A stretch of DNA of 64,000 bases from Reticulitermes lucifugus. Its lineage: Eukaryota; Arthropoda; Insecta; Blattodea; Rhinotermitidae. The notes beneath the pieces are model-generated. The model did no database searches. It saw only the letters and a list, made by a program, of their open reading frames with translations, and had not been told where the DNA came from. The position numbers were made by a program, and so were the translations under genes. The stretch spans positions 1-64,000 of the forward strand of contig JAKCWW010000460.1 of assembly GCA_026260175.1 (NCBI GenBank). The letters are read 5' to 3'. Positions within the stretch are counted from its first letter, which is position 1. Every line of letters starts with the position of its first letter. Shown piece after piece: positions 46,565 to 58,509 of the stretch.

Positions 46565-47485
46565 CACCTATCATACGCCGCCATACAATACAAGCTAACG
46601 TAAGTTCCGTTAAATAATCAAAATAAGCAACCAATTAAAACAGCATTCCAAAAAGTCACTGATAAGAACCAAAGTAACGTTAAATGGTACAACAGCTGAA
46701 AACTGAACACTTTCAAATACCAATGGTATAATACAATTCTTAACAATTTCAAGGATTTAAATGCGAAGTTTATAAAATTTAAATATCGGCTTATGTGAGG
46801 CCGGCAGCTCTCCGGAGAGAAAGATCACAGACTCAAACGCAGGAACCTCTCTCTGTCGTTTGTCATCTACCGATCCTGTTCCGAAATACTACTACTTCTC
46901 GCACAGCATGAAGTCCATCACAACCCCTATTCTGAAGCGGAAACCCTATGTGAAATATATATATATATGCCAATTATTAATACGAACCTTGCCGCTAAAA
47001 ACAACCTAAGGCGCGACATAAAAAGGAGTGGAAACGAGAAATCTAACTCCTGCATAATTCTTATGTTTACCATAAAATATATGAGGTGAAAATCAAATGC
47101 ACTTCTGTCCAGTTACGTCAGTCTATGAAGGACAAGATTGTACGTTTAACGCGTTCTTTTCTTTCTGTCATTAAATGTTAAGATTAGGGTTAAATCATTT
47201 AAAATTGTTACTTTTGAAATAAAGTTCAGTGACACGTTTTCTTTTCTCTTTCTTCGTGAAAGCGAATGTGCTCAGTTAACCGTCACCTTCACTCAAAACC
47301 CCGTAGCCTGTCATGTACAACGTGTCCACAAAAACATTCTAAACTTTCAATTGCCAGTAGAGAAAGCTCTAAAAAATAACGACAAATTAGTCTGAACTTT
47401 ACCAGAGAACTAGAGCCGGATTTCAATTGAAGACCTTCGTACCCAACTTGTTAACCCTCCGAAGTACGACAGAACACAGTCGAAG
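46565..47485. other. No recognisable gene; short (AT)n
   Basis: ATATATATATATATG at about 46955. Otherwise nothing supportable. Confidence 0.4.
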
Positions 47486-47489
47486 TACC

Positions 47490-47752
47490 TTTCTGCCCAG
47501 TGCCCCGCTCCCCGATATCTGGTGGCTGCCCGGTTTCACCCCGTTGTCCTTCTGATAAGCGTAGTATTAAGATGAAGATGAGTATGTACCACTGGTGAAA
47601 TGACACTAACAGTGGTGAACCGAAGTATTTGGAGCAAAACGTGTCCAAGTGCCACTTTATCCACCACAAACGTCAAACTGACTGGCCCGGGATCGAAACC
47701 GGGCCTCGGCGGTGAAAGGGCAGCAACTAACCGCCTGGGCAAAGACACGGCC
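47490..47752 (-). repeat. tRNA-derived SINE (family 1), diverged
   Basis: GTGCCACTTTATCCACCAC, GGCCCGGGATCGAAACCGGG and CAACTAACCGCCTGGGC match the family-1 consensus in reverse. The 3' end is diverged and its boundary approximate. Confidence 0.82.
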
Positions 47753-47967
47753 CTGAAGTAAGTACTTCATGTAACAAATATTTAAAAATGCGTTTCTACC
47801 TCGCAGTTAGCACGCAGTGTTTATTACAAAGACCAAGCCCTTCATGCTATTTGGGGAAAAAAATTTTTTGCTTATTGTATCATACATAAGAAATACACAA
47901 AATTCTGACTTTCTACAGCTAAAGCAGATGGCGCACACGCATACACACACAAACGTATGTAAGTGCG

Positions 47968-48044
47968 TGTATGTGGCCTATGTATGTATGTGTGTGTATG
48001 TGGCCTATGTATGTATGTGTGTGTATGTGGCCTATGTATGTATG
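47968..48044 (+). repeat. 27-bp tandem repeat, 2.9 units
   Basis: Unit TGTATGTGGCCTATGTATGT plus ATGTGTG, essentially identical between units. A multiple of three, so ORFs through it repeat a nine-residue pattern by necessity; I do not read this as a gene. Confidence 0.95.
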
Positions 48045-48049
48045 CAGTG

Positions 48050-48780
48050 GTCACTGCGCTGTAAAGGCCCTATTAGAAAAACACTGCCGCAGACAACATT
48101 ATTATAGACACTGGATATCACTTCTTTGCGCTACACTGTATTAGTTTTCGCTTGGTTACACAGGCAGAATTTTACGTTGTCATGACATTTATATATGCTA
48201 CCTCACATCTTATTTACAGCAAATGGTAATACAATAACTGTTCATAAATTATTACAATGTTGACTCTTAAACTAAAAACTGCTCTGGTGCTCTGACATTC
48301 TGTAAGGACTGAAGAACAATCACATACACCTAAGACAAAATTCTACAAAATCCAGATTCCAGAACAACAACAACAACAACGCGTTTTAAATAAGCTAATT
48401 CACTCTATGGAAACGCACACGGTCCGTTCCCTGTCACTGGATAATCCACTGCCTGTATTTAAATACATCTGTTCACACCAACGGCCACGACCACGTCACG
48501 GGACGCTCAAGACAGCGCGGGTATTCCTCGAAAGAATATTTACACCGCAAGTAATGCGATTAGCGCCAAATCCTTACTGAATAAGTTTTTGAACCTCAAG
48601 CCAAACGACTTCCGCTCGAAAGCTGCAACAGCGTACTGCGTGAATAATTCTACGCAAATCCCTGACCGTGAGCTTACCAACAGCTGAGAGTGTTAGCGTA
48701 GCCGTCGTGTAGGCCTACAGAGAAATTGTAAAGAAGACATAAAACTGTACTGGTCATAAAATGGTAGTACATACGTTTTG
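48050..48780. other. No recognisable gene; (AAC)n at 48366
   Basis: ACAACAACAACAACAAC at about 48364-48380. Nothing else. Confidence 0.4.
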
Positions 48781-48784
48781 GAGT

Positions 48785-49195
48785 GGTGCAAGCATTCCGT
48801 TTAGGAGACACAGCCACTTAAGAATACGAATTTACCTTCCAACCACCTGGTCGGTGGATTGGGCGTCGAGGACCAACATACTTGCCTCAGCGAAGTCCCA
48901 ATATTACTTCACGTGATTTCTTTTTGTGAAACTGGGCCAAAGAGGAAGTCTATCGATCAATCAAGAATACTTCATGAACTCAAACAACAAATTCGAGACA
49001 CTTTTGCCGCTGTTCCTCTCGACTTCTCAAGGAAAAGTGTTGCGTCTGTGCCTTCAAGTTTGCAGAAGTGTGTGCAACATGCTGGGGCCTATGTTGAAAT
49101 CTGACACTAAATGATAGTGTATGGGCTTGAACACTGTGCGAGAATTGTATCAACATAGCATTCCGTTTAGGAGATACAACCATTTATCATTATCT
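48785..49195 (+). mobile_element. Mariner-like C-terminal fragment between direct repeats
   Basis: GCATTCCGTTTAGGAGACAC followed by AGCCACTTA (about 48793) and GCATTCCGTTTAGGAGATAC followed by AACCATTTA (about 49160) are direct repeats about 367 bases apart. Between them is the transposase C-terminus: RWIGRRGPTYLPQRSPNITS followed by RDFFL (third catalytic region, about 48850-48930), then LHELKQQIRDTFAAVPLDFS and RKSVASVPSSLQKCVQHAGA. The frame shifts once near 48970. Confidence 0.75.
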
Positions 49196-49199
49196 ATTT

Positions 49200-50110
49200 A
49201 CTTCCCAGGCACTCTGTAGATTAAGCTGTGGAGTTATGTTCGCTCTTTTCACGGGTACGCAACTAAAAATATTCTATTTTTGCCAATACAGTATGCCTAC
49301 ACATAAAGTAACATAATTCATGCAGCATCAAAATAAAGACAAAATACAACAAAGAGATGGTATATACACCATGCACACAAAACGGATTCGTGAAATAAAA
49401 CACTACATTTTTAGCAGTCTCAATAACATCAGTCATCACTGAGATAGATTGGATTGTGATTTACAGTCATTTGTGGAGATTAAACAGCACCAGCAATGTA
49501 CAACACCGGCAACGCTTCAACCGCACACAGCGTTTGAGGCCGCAGGGAACTGCATCGTGCTTTCATGCGGGTATCAACTAATATTGATTTTTGACGGGTT
49601 TCAGAACGCTGAGTACCTTGATTTTCTATAAAAACAGTGAAATAGACCTTTAAAATATTCAATAGACCTGCTTCCTTCTATCACGACCTATTTTTACTAC
49701 ATTTGAAGAGAAACACTTATTTGAGGTAATCTAATATAATCACAACATACAAACTGTCCGATATAATTTTAACTTCTGGTTTCAAAGAAAAATATGATGC
49801 ATGTGGACTACGTAATATTCATACGAATACCAGTACTTTGACATGTATTAAATAACTGACATATTAAACACACTTCTTACGTATGAAAAACGTACATTCC
49901 TGACGTTCGTTCCTAATGCACAGTCGTGTGCCAGGCAGGACGTTGCTAAAACCATCACACTTATTGCAGATAAAAATGTAAAATTGTGTTCCATGTCAAT
50001 AGCAACACAACATTTAAACATTCTTAAAAATATTGTTCGTTTTTCTACCTTCTTCCCCCCCCCCAAACGATATGTCGGTAGTGCATTAAGTAGCCCTTCT
50101 AATCTCGTTG
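49200..50110. other. No recognisable gene
   Basis: Two opposing 60-codon ORFs at 49449-49662 have no family match. Confidence 0.4.
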
Positions 50111-50121
50111 CTCCCTAGCCA

Positions 50122-50566
50122 CAGTGTTTTTCAAACGGTGGTACGTGTACCACACAGACGGTGGCCTGGTGGTACGCAAAAAAATGTAGGAATTTGTTTT
50201 CAATAATTAAAGCTTAAAAACGTTAATTGCACTACTAAAATTATTTTAAGTGTGTTGAAATGTAGAGAAAAGCATTTATAAAGTGTATACCAAAATACTA
50301 TTTCATTGTTCGAATACAAATACAGACTCTCCTCTGTCATCTCATCGAATTAAACTAGAAACGCAGCAAATGAGAATTTGAGGTTTCCACAGCGTTGTAG
50401 TTTCGCTGAATGGCAGGAACATTCCCGCAGACCAGTCTCCTGAAAGTTGGCGTTAATATTTGCAGTACCTACTGGTACGCATACATGTTTTGTATTGTGA
50501 CAGTGGTAAGTGTACATGTTTTGTATTGTGCCTGTGGTGCGCGAGAAAAAATTTTGAAAAGCACTG
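50122..50566. mobile_element. Nonautonomous hAT-like element
   Basis: Left end CAGTGTTTTTCAAAC and right end read inwards CAGTGCTTTTCAAAA are inverted repeats typical of hAT. CCTAGC is present just outside both ends (50114-50119 and 50568-50573) as a decayed target duplication. No transposase coding seen in 445 bp. Confidence 0.75.
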
Positions 50567-50754
50567 TCCTAGCATATACCGTACGTAACCCTTTCTTCAA
50601 CAGCCATGCCGAAACGGAATTTGCGATCTCAGTACAAATTACAGTCCAAAATAACTTGCCACCGTACAGAACATCCGCTTGGCTATATTTAAGGTTCGTA
50701 CAACAGCGTAATGACGGAACAGTTCTTCTTCTGGAATGTACGCGTTCCTTTGAC

Positions 50755-50875
50755 TGTAGATAATTACCGACGTTACGGCTAGACCCTGAAGATGAAGGAG
50801 CACGCTCCTCCGAAATGTCGGTGAACATTACCAGTCGACAAGACGTAACGTCCCAGAAGACTCGACTTTTAACAA
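50755..50875 (+). repeat. Foldback hammerhead-like element, ACGT subfamily
   Basis: Left arm TAATTACCGACGTTACGG is the inverse of the right arm CCGAAATGTCGGTGAACATTA. Between them CTGAAGATGAA, stem GGAG/CTCC, then CCGAAA. It ends GACGTAACGTCCCAGAAGAC. Confidence 0.55.
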
Positions 50876-51634
50876 CCACTTTATTTAAAGCCTTAAAATA
50901 TATGCTTAAATAGAAGTAATGAAAACAATAATACTAAAATTATATAGTCGTTATTTGAACACTGATAATAAAAGTACGATGTCGAGAGGTTGAAAAAGCT
51001 GTCATGTAGTGGAAATACTGTCAACGATAGTTTCAGTTGCCGCTAGATATCCTTCAGGTGACGCAATGAATGAAGAACTAGTAAAATAGCTAGGTCTCTC
51101 GGATAAAACCAAGGACGAAGATATTTGTAAAGCATTTCTTCAGATGCTGTTGGAAATTGACAATGGCTGAAATAAAGACGTGTCTGCACCAAGTAAGGCT
51201 GTATCAAATGCAAGGTTTGTTGCAGTACTTTAAACTGCTATCGGATATCCAGTCGTACCTTTCCATTGCATCCAACATCAGCAGGCACTTTCGGCAGGCC
51301 AGTCAGAAGAAAGTGGAGCAACCGATGGTAACAGGAAAAAAAACTGATAATTTCACTGTTTCACGGGCACTCAGTGCTTGACAGTTCGACAGTTCACAAT
51401 GCTTCTGCATCAAATGAACTCAGATTATTACAGACTAATAATGAATAACAATGTTAGGTGACTTAGCCGAGGTCATGTACTTCACCTTGTAAAATATTTG
51501 CCTCAGATAAGACATTTAATGCAAGTCAAGAATTCAGAACTACCCCTAACTAAATGATCAGAAATGTGTGACAGCCTTACTGTTCTTTGCTTCTTTCACT
51601 GCCTACTTCAATGCACGCAACAAAAAGCTTCGGT

Positions 51635-51730
51635 GATTGGAACGACCCTTGAATATGGGACCGATAGGATGACCCGAAACGTCAGTAACAAGCTACCATT
51701 CTACGCTGCGTAAAATTCAAGAAGAGCTCA
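51635..51730 (+). repeat. Hammerhead-like element, ACGT subfamily, decayed
   Basis: CCTTGAATATGGGACC, ACCCGAAACGTCAGTAACAAG, TACGCTGCGTAAAATTCAAG and AAGAGCTCAGATCTC. The last block is shared with the copy at 8.7 kb (AAGAGCGCAGATCTC). Confidence 0.5.
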
Positions 51731-52534
51731 GATCTCATTTACACCGCGGCGGAAGCCTGAAATCATTCTCATACAATGTTGCTCTTTTTAGCTGAGGAAC
51801 TACTAAGTTGTAGATTATCGACTATAACATGAATTACTATTACATGAATATTATCAGTTATGCAAACACGCAATACACAGTACATTATCTCCCAGCTTGC
51901 TTATACTTCCATTACGCACTTTTGGAGTGGACACAACTACGAGCATTAATGGTCAAATACGTCTATCCGTAAGTACGATTGGAGTCATTAAGGAAAGAGA
52001 AACTCCCGCAGAATAAATTCCATGTCACATCGTCGTACAGCACAATCACATCGATCAGAACATGATCTATTTCCTGCACAGTCACTGTGCACTGAAGTGA
52101 TTGAATCCCGTATAACACTGGTTCCCTCCATTCCCTGATTCACGAACCGTTAAACGTCAGTGGCGTTCTCGACGACCGTTATGCATACAGTAGCTATCAC
52201 GCTCATATCGCCTAGTTTACAAGAAGTCCACAAACATAATTACGCTTATTTATTTATTTACGATAAACAAATTAACTCCGTGTGGTAAACTGAAATGGAA
52301 GATACGATGTAATCATTCGAGATGAAAATTCGCAATTGAGAATGAACTAATTCCATGCAGCGCAGTCCTTGTCACACACAACTTCCTGCCATTTGACTTA
52401 GTCCTGAATCAGGGTAAATCCAGCCCAGGTACTCAAGAATTACAAATCTAAATTATCCTCTGTCTAGAAGCAAACCCTCCATGTGGTCTTTGACCTTCAG
52501 TCTTCTGACAAAATGTACGAGTAATTCAACTCAA

Positions 52535-52625
52535 ATCTTCTGGGATATTACGTTGTCTACACTGGTAAATAGTTACCGACGTTTCGAAGAAACGTAATGC
52601 CCTCACCTTCAAGGTCAAATAGACC
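52535..52625 (-). repeat. Hammerhead-like element, ACGT subfamily, minus strand
   Basis: Minus strand: CTTGAAGGTGAGGGC, TTCGAAACGTCGGTAACTAT, TTACCAGTGTAGACAACG and TAATATCCCAGAAGA. Internal palindrome ACGTTTCGAAGAAACGT. Confidence 0.5.
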
Positions 52626-52629
52626 AAGA

Positions 52630-53365
52630 AAAATGAATGTAGCTCGCATTTCTCCCACGTCACTATATATTCGACACAACTTACCGTCCTTGACTTGTTC
52701 ATCTTTAATGTAATAATGTGGGGTGAAGAATAAAGATTAGGAAGATCGACAGAATGCAATTTTAGGTCCAAATAATCGACTCAAGAGCGTTGCCGAACAA
52801 CAATTAAACGTTCCGCACGTGGAAATCACACAAGTTAGCCGCCAGTACTTCCTAGTTGAAATAGAGCATATTACTCGAAAGTATCTCATCGCGCGGAAGT
52901 ATGTACACAGAAGTCGTGTTCGCATAAACTACATATGCCTAATCTGAAAAAAGAGAAAAAAGTAGTTAGGCACAAAACAGGGTTAATTTGTTGACTGCGG
53001 TAACGTGCAGGCTGAATAACATGCCGCTGGCTAAAATCTGCGAACCGACGTCCGATCCAGAACCAAAGATTTAGATATGCTTCCATATTACATTAACTCG
53101 CGTATCTGCGTACATAGTATTTTTATGCATTCTCGGCACTCAGTTTACCAAGCAAACGCATACAGGGATGTCCGTATCCGTCTGCGTGTGATATCTACAA
53201 AATACTGAAGGGGTTCCATTATATTTAGTACCCTACTGGGGATCTCGCTAACCATTGTTGGGCAAACGTAATTCAGGTTCGTTATGGGCTAAAACAGGGC
53301 ATGAAATGAAGTCAAGCCTCCAAGAATCTTACGTCCAAGTCTTGCAGTACAAGCAGTAGGTGTGT
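52630..53365. other. No recognisable gene
   Basis: Short ORFs only. Confidence 0.4.
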
Positions 53366-53371
53366 TCTCTA

Positions 53372-53660
53372 AGTATGGCGACTAAGCTACGGGCTGCATG
53401 ATTTGGAGTTCGAATCCCGGCAGGGGCAAGAGATTTATCTATTCCACAAAACGTCCAGGCCGGCTCTGGGGCCCACCCAGCCTCCTGTTCAACGGGTACT
53501 GGGGGGTTCTTTCCCAGAGGTAAAGCGGAGGAGGCGTGAGGCTGACCACTCTCCTCCATCCAGTGCCGAGGTTAAAAATGAGTTGCTCTATACCTCAAAT
53601 CCCTCTAAATGCCTTCACGGCGTATATAGGGACCTCACCTTTTACCTGTATGTGTATTTC
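53372..53660 (+). repeat. tRNA-derived SINE (family 3), best copy
   Basis: GGCGACTAAGCTACGGGCTG and B box GAGTTCGAATCCCGGC at about 53407. Then CAGGCCGGCTCTGGGGCCC, CACCCAGCCTCCTGTTCAAC, TTCCCAGAGGTAAAGCGG and CTGACCACTCTCCTCCATC. A 97-codon ORF over it is artefactual. Confidence 0.82.
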
Positions 53661-53839
53661 AAATTAAAGTCCATAAGCCTGGAAACAGAAGTGTAAACTG
53701 CCTCTGTCGTCAGCCTCTAGACGGTTCCCTTCTCCTATCTGAAAACGCATATACTATACATATACAACACCATAACTTTACTTGCTGGTGCGTAGGAGGG
53801 TGAAATCTGGCCCTTCACAGACTGATTTACCATACATTA

Positions 53840-54130
53840 TTAACGTAATTAAATCAAGGAGAACGAAATAGCCGGGGAATGTGGAACGAATGGGAGTGTT
53901 AAAAAAATAGGCTGCATACAACACTTGGTCGGAAAACCTGAAGGGAAGAAACCGCTTAGAATAACTGCAAGTATAAGGGACTATAATATTAAAACGTGTC
54001 TTAGAGAAACCGGGTGTGAGAATGTGGACTGGACTCATTTTAGGACACAGAGCAGTAGCAGGCTTGAGTTATCTGCACCAGAGTTCCTCCGTTCCTTGCG
54101 ATTTCATGCAAAGCCATACTGTCACGAGGC
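53840..54130 (+). pseudogene. LINE 3' tail, C-terminal coding remnant
   Basis: Plus strand: LVGKPEGKKPL at about 53928-53961, then DYNIKTCLRETGCENVDWTH (to about 54040). This is the end of the LINE C-terminus, downstream of the part kept at 3.7 kb. A (GAAA)n microsatellite (54143-54177) follows shortly after, possibly grown from the element's tail. Confidence 0.7.
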
Positions 54131-54142
54131 AGTGTATATTGG

Positions 54143-54144
54143 AA

Positions 54145-54176
<32 letters not shown>

Positions 54177-54178
54177 AA
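54143..54178 (+). repeat. (GAAA)n microsatellite
   Basis: About nine GAAA units. Confidence 0.95.
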
Positions 54179-54189
54179 AGGAGGGGCAG

Positions 54190-56100
54190 GCGCTTCCCTT
54201 TCCCCCTTTAAAATTAGACGTAATAGAGGCAAACAATTAAATACTCTATCTTTCATTCTATCGCTAACAATGCACCGCTACCAGTGAGAGGCTATAATAC
54301 GGCCATACCTACTTCAAAAGAGTTTATGACGTATCTAGTCAGCTATACATCGGTCATGCATGAAACAGGACAATCAAGGGAACTGAATATTAGATGGTGC
54401 TTATATCTGAATTAGCGTAAGTAATGTCATTAGCGTATATGGGTCGCACTCACTATGCTGCAACTGTGGTAAATGATGCATGGAAATGGACAATGGTTCT
54501 TGTCCCTTTGGGGCATCAAATTAAGCACAGAGGATTATAATTTAACGTGGTTCGCGTTCATATTTTTACCGGCGGTTTGCTTCAATTCTTGACATCCATT
54601 TCAAGCGACCGAGATTGCGCTAACGTCACAACACGCAGACTCCCAACCATTTCCACATATAAATTTCGATACACCAACAAAATAGGCCATGATCTGTTTG
54701 CCACCCACAGAATCGTGTAAAACTAAGTAAAGTGACTTATATAAGATAAATATGGCGAAGCTGTCTGAAAACACGGATGTATTTGCAATACAATATGCGT
54801 TTTGATTCCGTAAAGATATGTGACAACGGCTGATTCGTTATAAGAACATTACGTGTCTTCTTGTCCCTTCTCTGAGGTGCAGGAGTATTTCATATGCACG
54901 ACGTTTCGATAGTCTGTTCTGCTCCCGTCTTCACGTGATTAGTGAAGTGTAGTATTTACTGCACTCCCTAGTACTCATAATGTCGGTTTTAGCGAAGTGT
55001 CGCCTATAGTAGGCCTATATAAGGAATGACAAATAATTGGTAGTAGAATGATAATAACAAAAGATGAGAATATAGTTCACCTCGGAACCTCACTTACTGA
55101 TAAGTGTCCAATATATTCCTATAAATACGATGTAAAAAGCAGAGCAGTCTCAGAGGAACAGTACATTCATGTAAGAAATCCAATTTCATAACAAACATAC
55201 ACGTTATATTCTACAACACCCACTTTCGTTTAACGATTAGTAGAAACTACATCATCGTTCCCCAAACTGAAATGCCTTTAATTACATCTTCGTTTTGGGC
55301 GTGTAACGGAAATATGCTTAAGAGAAACAATATCTATTATTTAATCCAATACTTACTGACCTTTTGTTGGCTACATGCCCCCATATATAATTACGTTGGG
55401 TTGTACTGCGGATCCGAATGACTACGTCTCCCTCCCAATGAAACATATTACATTAATGACAATTCTGAAAACTTCCATACCTAAATTCGTCAATTCTCTC
55501 CAGGTTTCAATTCTTTCATTCCTGACATTTTACAAATATTGTATATTATTACAATTACAAGTTTCTGACTCTTATACGCACTGGTTAAAACCCAATGGAA
55601 AGACAGAAAAATGTAATATATCTCGGATATTCATTGACATCAGAACACACAAAAAATATTCCATCCAGAAGAATCACGTTTTCGGATGAGATATCTCGTT
55701 CGTAGCACGGAAGGTACCAAGCATATAAACCGCTATAAAATTATTTTTACTTCCAAAGTCGCAGGAAATAGATTTGTATCTGAAATAATGGACCCCATAC
55801 TTGGATCAAGGCCAACGAGGAAAGAAAAACTGCAAGTAACAATTTTTATGTGTGACCTGAAATTCTCACAACGGCGAATGCAAAGACTGCTGCCTTCTGT
55901 AATGTGACGCCGTGTAACGTGATAAAAGGTACACGCTACCTCGACCTTGAAGTCATACAACTGTTACTCTTGGTACCTATTTACCAAACCACACGGTGTC
56001 ACATCCCAGAACACTTGCTCTCCAGTGTGGAGTATAGTAAACTTCACCGCTCTTGTAACAACAGACCCGATTAGCTGAACCCTGTGCCAGTATATCACAC
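54190..56100. other. No recognisable gene; weak hairpin repeats
   Basis: A decayed ACGT-subfamily hairpin is visible on the minus strand at about 54870-54945 (CGTGAAGACGGGAGCAG ... CGAAACGTCGTG). ORFs at 55375-55907 have no family match. GTAATGTGACGCCGTGTAACG at about 55896-55916 is the dispersed tail motif. Confidence 0.4.
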
Positions 56101-56104
56101 AGAA

Positions 56105-56545
56105 ACTGAGCCGCGGCGGGTGTCTCGGTCGGTCGGCCGGTCGTCGGGGTTTGTATTGATTGCATCCCCGCCTCACCGTCTATCGCAACTCAGAGCTCGT
56201 CCACCCAAACCGTCAGTTTAGAGAGACAGGGTTTTCTCCCTCTCAGGGGTGTAAACCAACCCCAATCCGCTCTGCTAACACGCGACAAAATCGCATATTT
56301 GTGCCTCATATAACCAGCTATTGTGCCTACACACAGTATGTGGAGAACCAAGGTGACACTCCCTCGTTATCATCTTTCCGACTTCACTCAACAGCTCCAG
56401 CGTCGGAACTCCAGCGACAGAGACCTGAAACAGCTCAGTCACCACCTGCAGGCTTACTGGCTACAGACTGGACACCCACAAGTTTTATTCTTAGTGCATG
56501 GAAGGACTTTTCTTCGCCGCCACAATCAAGTCTGCTGCCAGGCTC
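56105..56545. other. GC-richer unassigned stretch
   Basis: CGG-rich at 56110-56150 (GGTCGGTCGGCCGGTCG). Overlapping ORFs up to 174 codons run into the hairpin repeat at 56.55 kb, so I do not call them. May be another dispersed repeat. Confidence 0.3.
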
Positions 56546-56549
56546 AGAA

Positions 56550-56640
56550 TACATCATGAAGATGGGAGCAAGCAAAAGATTCTTCCGTAACGTTATTACT
56601 AATCTGCCAAAATACACGGCGTCACATCTCAGAAGACAGC
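56550..56640 (+). repeat. Hammerhead-like element, ACGT subfamily, decayed
   Basis: CATGAAGATGGGAGCAAGC, TCTTCCGTAACGTTATTAC and ACACGGCGTCACATCTCAGA plus AGACAG. The tail is the clearest copy of the ACACGGCGTCACATC end. Confidence 0.5.
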
Positions 56641-56754
56641 CTAAATATCTCAATCTACGAACAGAGCCCTTCTTGAGACGTTAACGGGGTCACAGCCAGA
56701 AAGAAATTCCCAGAATTTTCCCCAAATCGTAAGGTACATTACGGTGTTCGCAGG

Positions 56755-57110
56755 AGCTCGTCACTTGCTCGTATCCTCCGCCAGATGAAGACAGTCCAAG
56801 ATATCCGACCACATTTCTTTATGAACCGTTTTAATATTATCCTCCCATTTACAGCCACATCTTCCAAGCGGACTCCGCCCTTCAGGCTTACCCACTAAAA
56901 CCCCGTACGCATTCCTCTTCTCCCCATGCATGCCAAATGCCCTGCCCATCTCATTCGCCTGAATTGATGGCCCTAATAACTGGTAAAAACAAAGTATGAC
57001 GCCTCCTGTTACCCCTCCCCCCCCAAACCAAAACATATTTCTCAGCACCCTGTTCTCACACCAACCCAATTTACATTCTTCCCTTAAAGTTAGAGGCCAA
57101 GATATACACG
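56755..57110 (-). pseudogene. LINE 3' tail, C-terminal coding remnant
   Basis: Minus strand: LRNMFWF near 57040, GEKRNAYGVLVGKPEGRSPL at about 56935-56876, then KWEDNIKTVHKEMWSDILDC to about 56800. Same C-terminus as at 53.9 kb and more complete. The part between is replaced by unrelated-looking sequence with a G run. Confidence 0.72.
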
Positions 57111-57114
57111 TATA

Positions 57115-57715
57115 TGAAACAATAAGGGAAACTAAACTTAACGTTTAGCTAGCAAACGGGAAAACAGACGTGTTCTGACCCGAATGATAGCAAGCATTCC
57201 CGACTTTAACGTGCTCTTAATTTCTTCGTGCATGCGACTTTCATTTGTTAGTGTCCCTGAAGATGGTAATAATGTTCACCGCTATGTAGGGTCTGTCCCT
57301 CTCCAAATGCACAAATTCTGTGTTGGAAATTTACTACGGTATGATAGGCCCCGATCCGTTACTTGAAAAGTATAGTGTGTGTGTGTGTGGGGGGGGGATA
57401 AAAATATGAATGGCTGAGCGACATGCCACTGAAACTCTCTAACCATCAGTAAACAAATAAACCGTTCCGTCGAATGATTGAAAATGTGAACAGAGAACCC
57501 AAGGACAGGATGGTCTTTGGGTCTGAACTACTGACTTCCGTCTCCCAAATAATTAACACACTAACTTGAATAATACGATTTCTTACCGAGTTCTTCGCCC
57601 CCCCCCAAATCATTATTACAGCATTGCTACATACACAGAAATCGTCATCATTAGCATCAGGGCTACAGTACAATAAGCTCATAATAAAGCGCAGCGCCAT
57701 GGGACTGTCACTTCT
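57115..57715. other. No recognisable gene; weak hairpin at 57250
   Basis: GTCCCTGAAGATGGTAATAA followed by TGTTCACCGCTATGTAGGGTC is a decayed hairpin repeat. (GT)n and a G run lie at 57370-57399. Confidence 0.4.
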
Positions 57716-57799
57716 TTACGAGGTCACATCAATTACAGATCTTCGCTAAGCTGCTTTCGAAGATGGTTCACTACCTCAACAGCGCTGCCACTTCCAAGG

Positions 57800-57842
57800 A
57801 CACGCCAGGTGCTGGAGGGCACTCACCGGCCCTTATATAGCA
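57800..57842 (-). promoter_or_regulatory. Possible TATA-type core promoter, minus strand
   Basis: Minus strand GGCTGCTATATAAGGGCCGG is a canonical TATA box setting in a GC-richer patch. Downstream an ATG in CCCATGGCG (about 57700) opens 22 codons to a possible GTATGT donor. No initiator was clear. It could equally belong to an unrecognised repeat. Confidence 0.25.
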
Positions 57843-58071
57843 GCCCCTACTGTCAAACTACGTCACCACACGTTATAACCTTACAGTCATCTGTGCTTAC
57901 AGTGCAACAGAGCTATATTTACATTTTACGACCATCTTGACAACGTGGTCGCTCGTCCAAACTCTGCCTGCTTTACTGCTGATGACAGGCCTACGTACGG
58001 CGCCGTGCTAATCCTTACTTATTTAAGTCATAATGCTACTTTCATCGCCTCCCAACTTCTAAAACGATAGC

Positions 58072-58306
58072 CTTCTGGATTATTACACCGTATAGGGTAA
58101 TAAGTTTGTTTCAGCGTTTCGGGGGAACATGCTGCCTTCATCTTCAGGGTGACTGAACTTGGTTGTTGGATGCTCAAGTAATTAGGGCGTCGATTATGCA
58201 GGAAGACTGCAAGAATTTCACCACCAAGTCATCCTGAAGATGGAAGCAGCACGTTCCGAAACGTCGGGACGAAAATATAATCCTACGCGGTGTAACAGTC
58301 CAGAAG
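58072..58306. repeat. Foldback element with inverted ends and a hammerhead-like hairpin in each arm
   Basis: Ends CTTCTGGATTATTACACCGT and, read inwards from the right, CTTCTGGACTGTTACACCGC are inverted repeats. The left arm, minus strand, contains CACCCTGAAGATGAAGGC and CCCCCGAAACGCTG. The right arm, plus strand, contains CATCCTGAAGATGGAAGC, stem GGAA/TTCC, and CCGAAACGTCGGGAC. No coding. Confidence 0.65.
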
Positions 58307-58509
58307 AATATAATTTGATCAAAATCTGCCACGGAAGTCTGAAAACATAACCCTAATTTCATCCGTAGGTACTGGTGTCTTTTCTTCCATATCAGTGCTT
58401 CTACACATGTGTAACATTAATTTTTTCAAGTCTTTTCCCTTCGTATTCGGAAACGAAATGCAACAAGTGACGTTATAACGACAAGGTCACGTCTGCCGTC
58501 ACTCTAATG

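Noticed and set aside
47817-48107. 96-codon ORF with a repeating nine-residue pattern
   Set aside because: The pattern is produced by a 27-bp DNA tandem repeat; there is no other evidence for a protein.
56160-56684. 174-codon ORF on the plus strand
   Set aside because: It runs through unassigned repeat-like sequence and the hairpin repeat at 56.55 kb, and has no recognisable motif.
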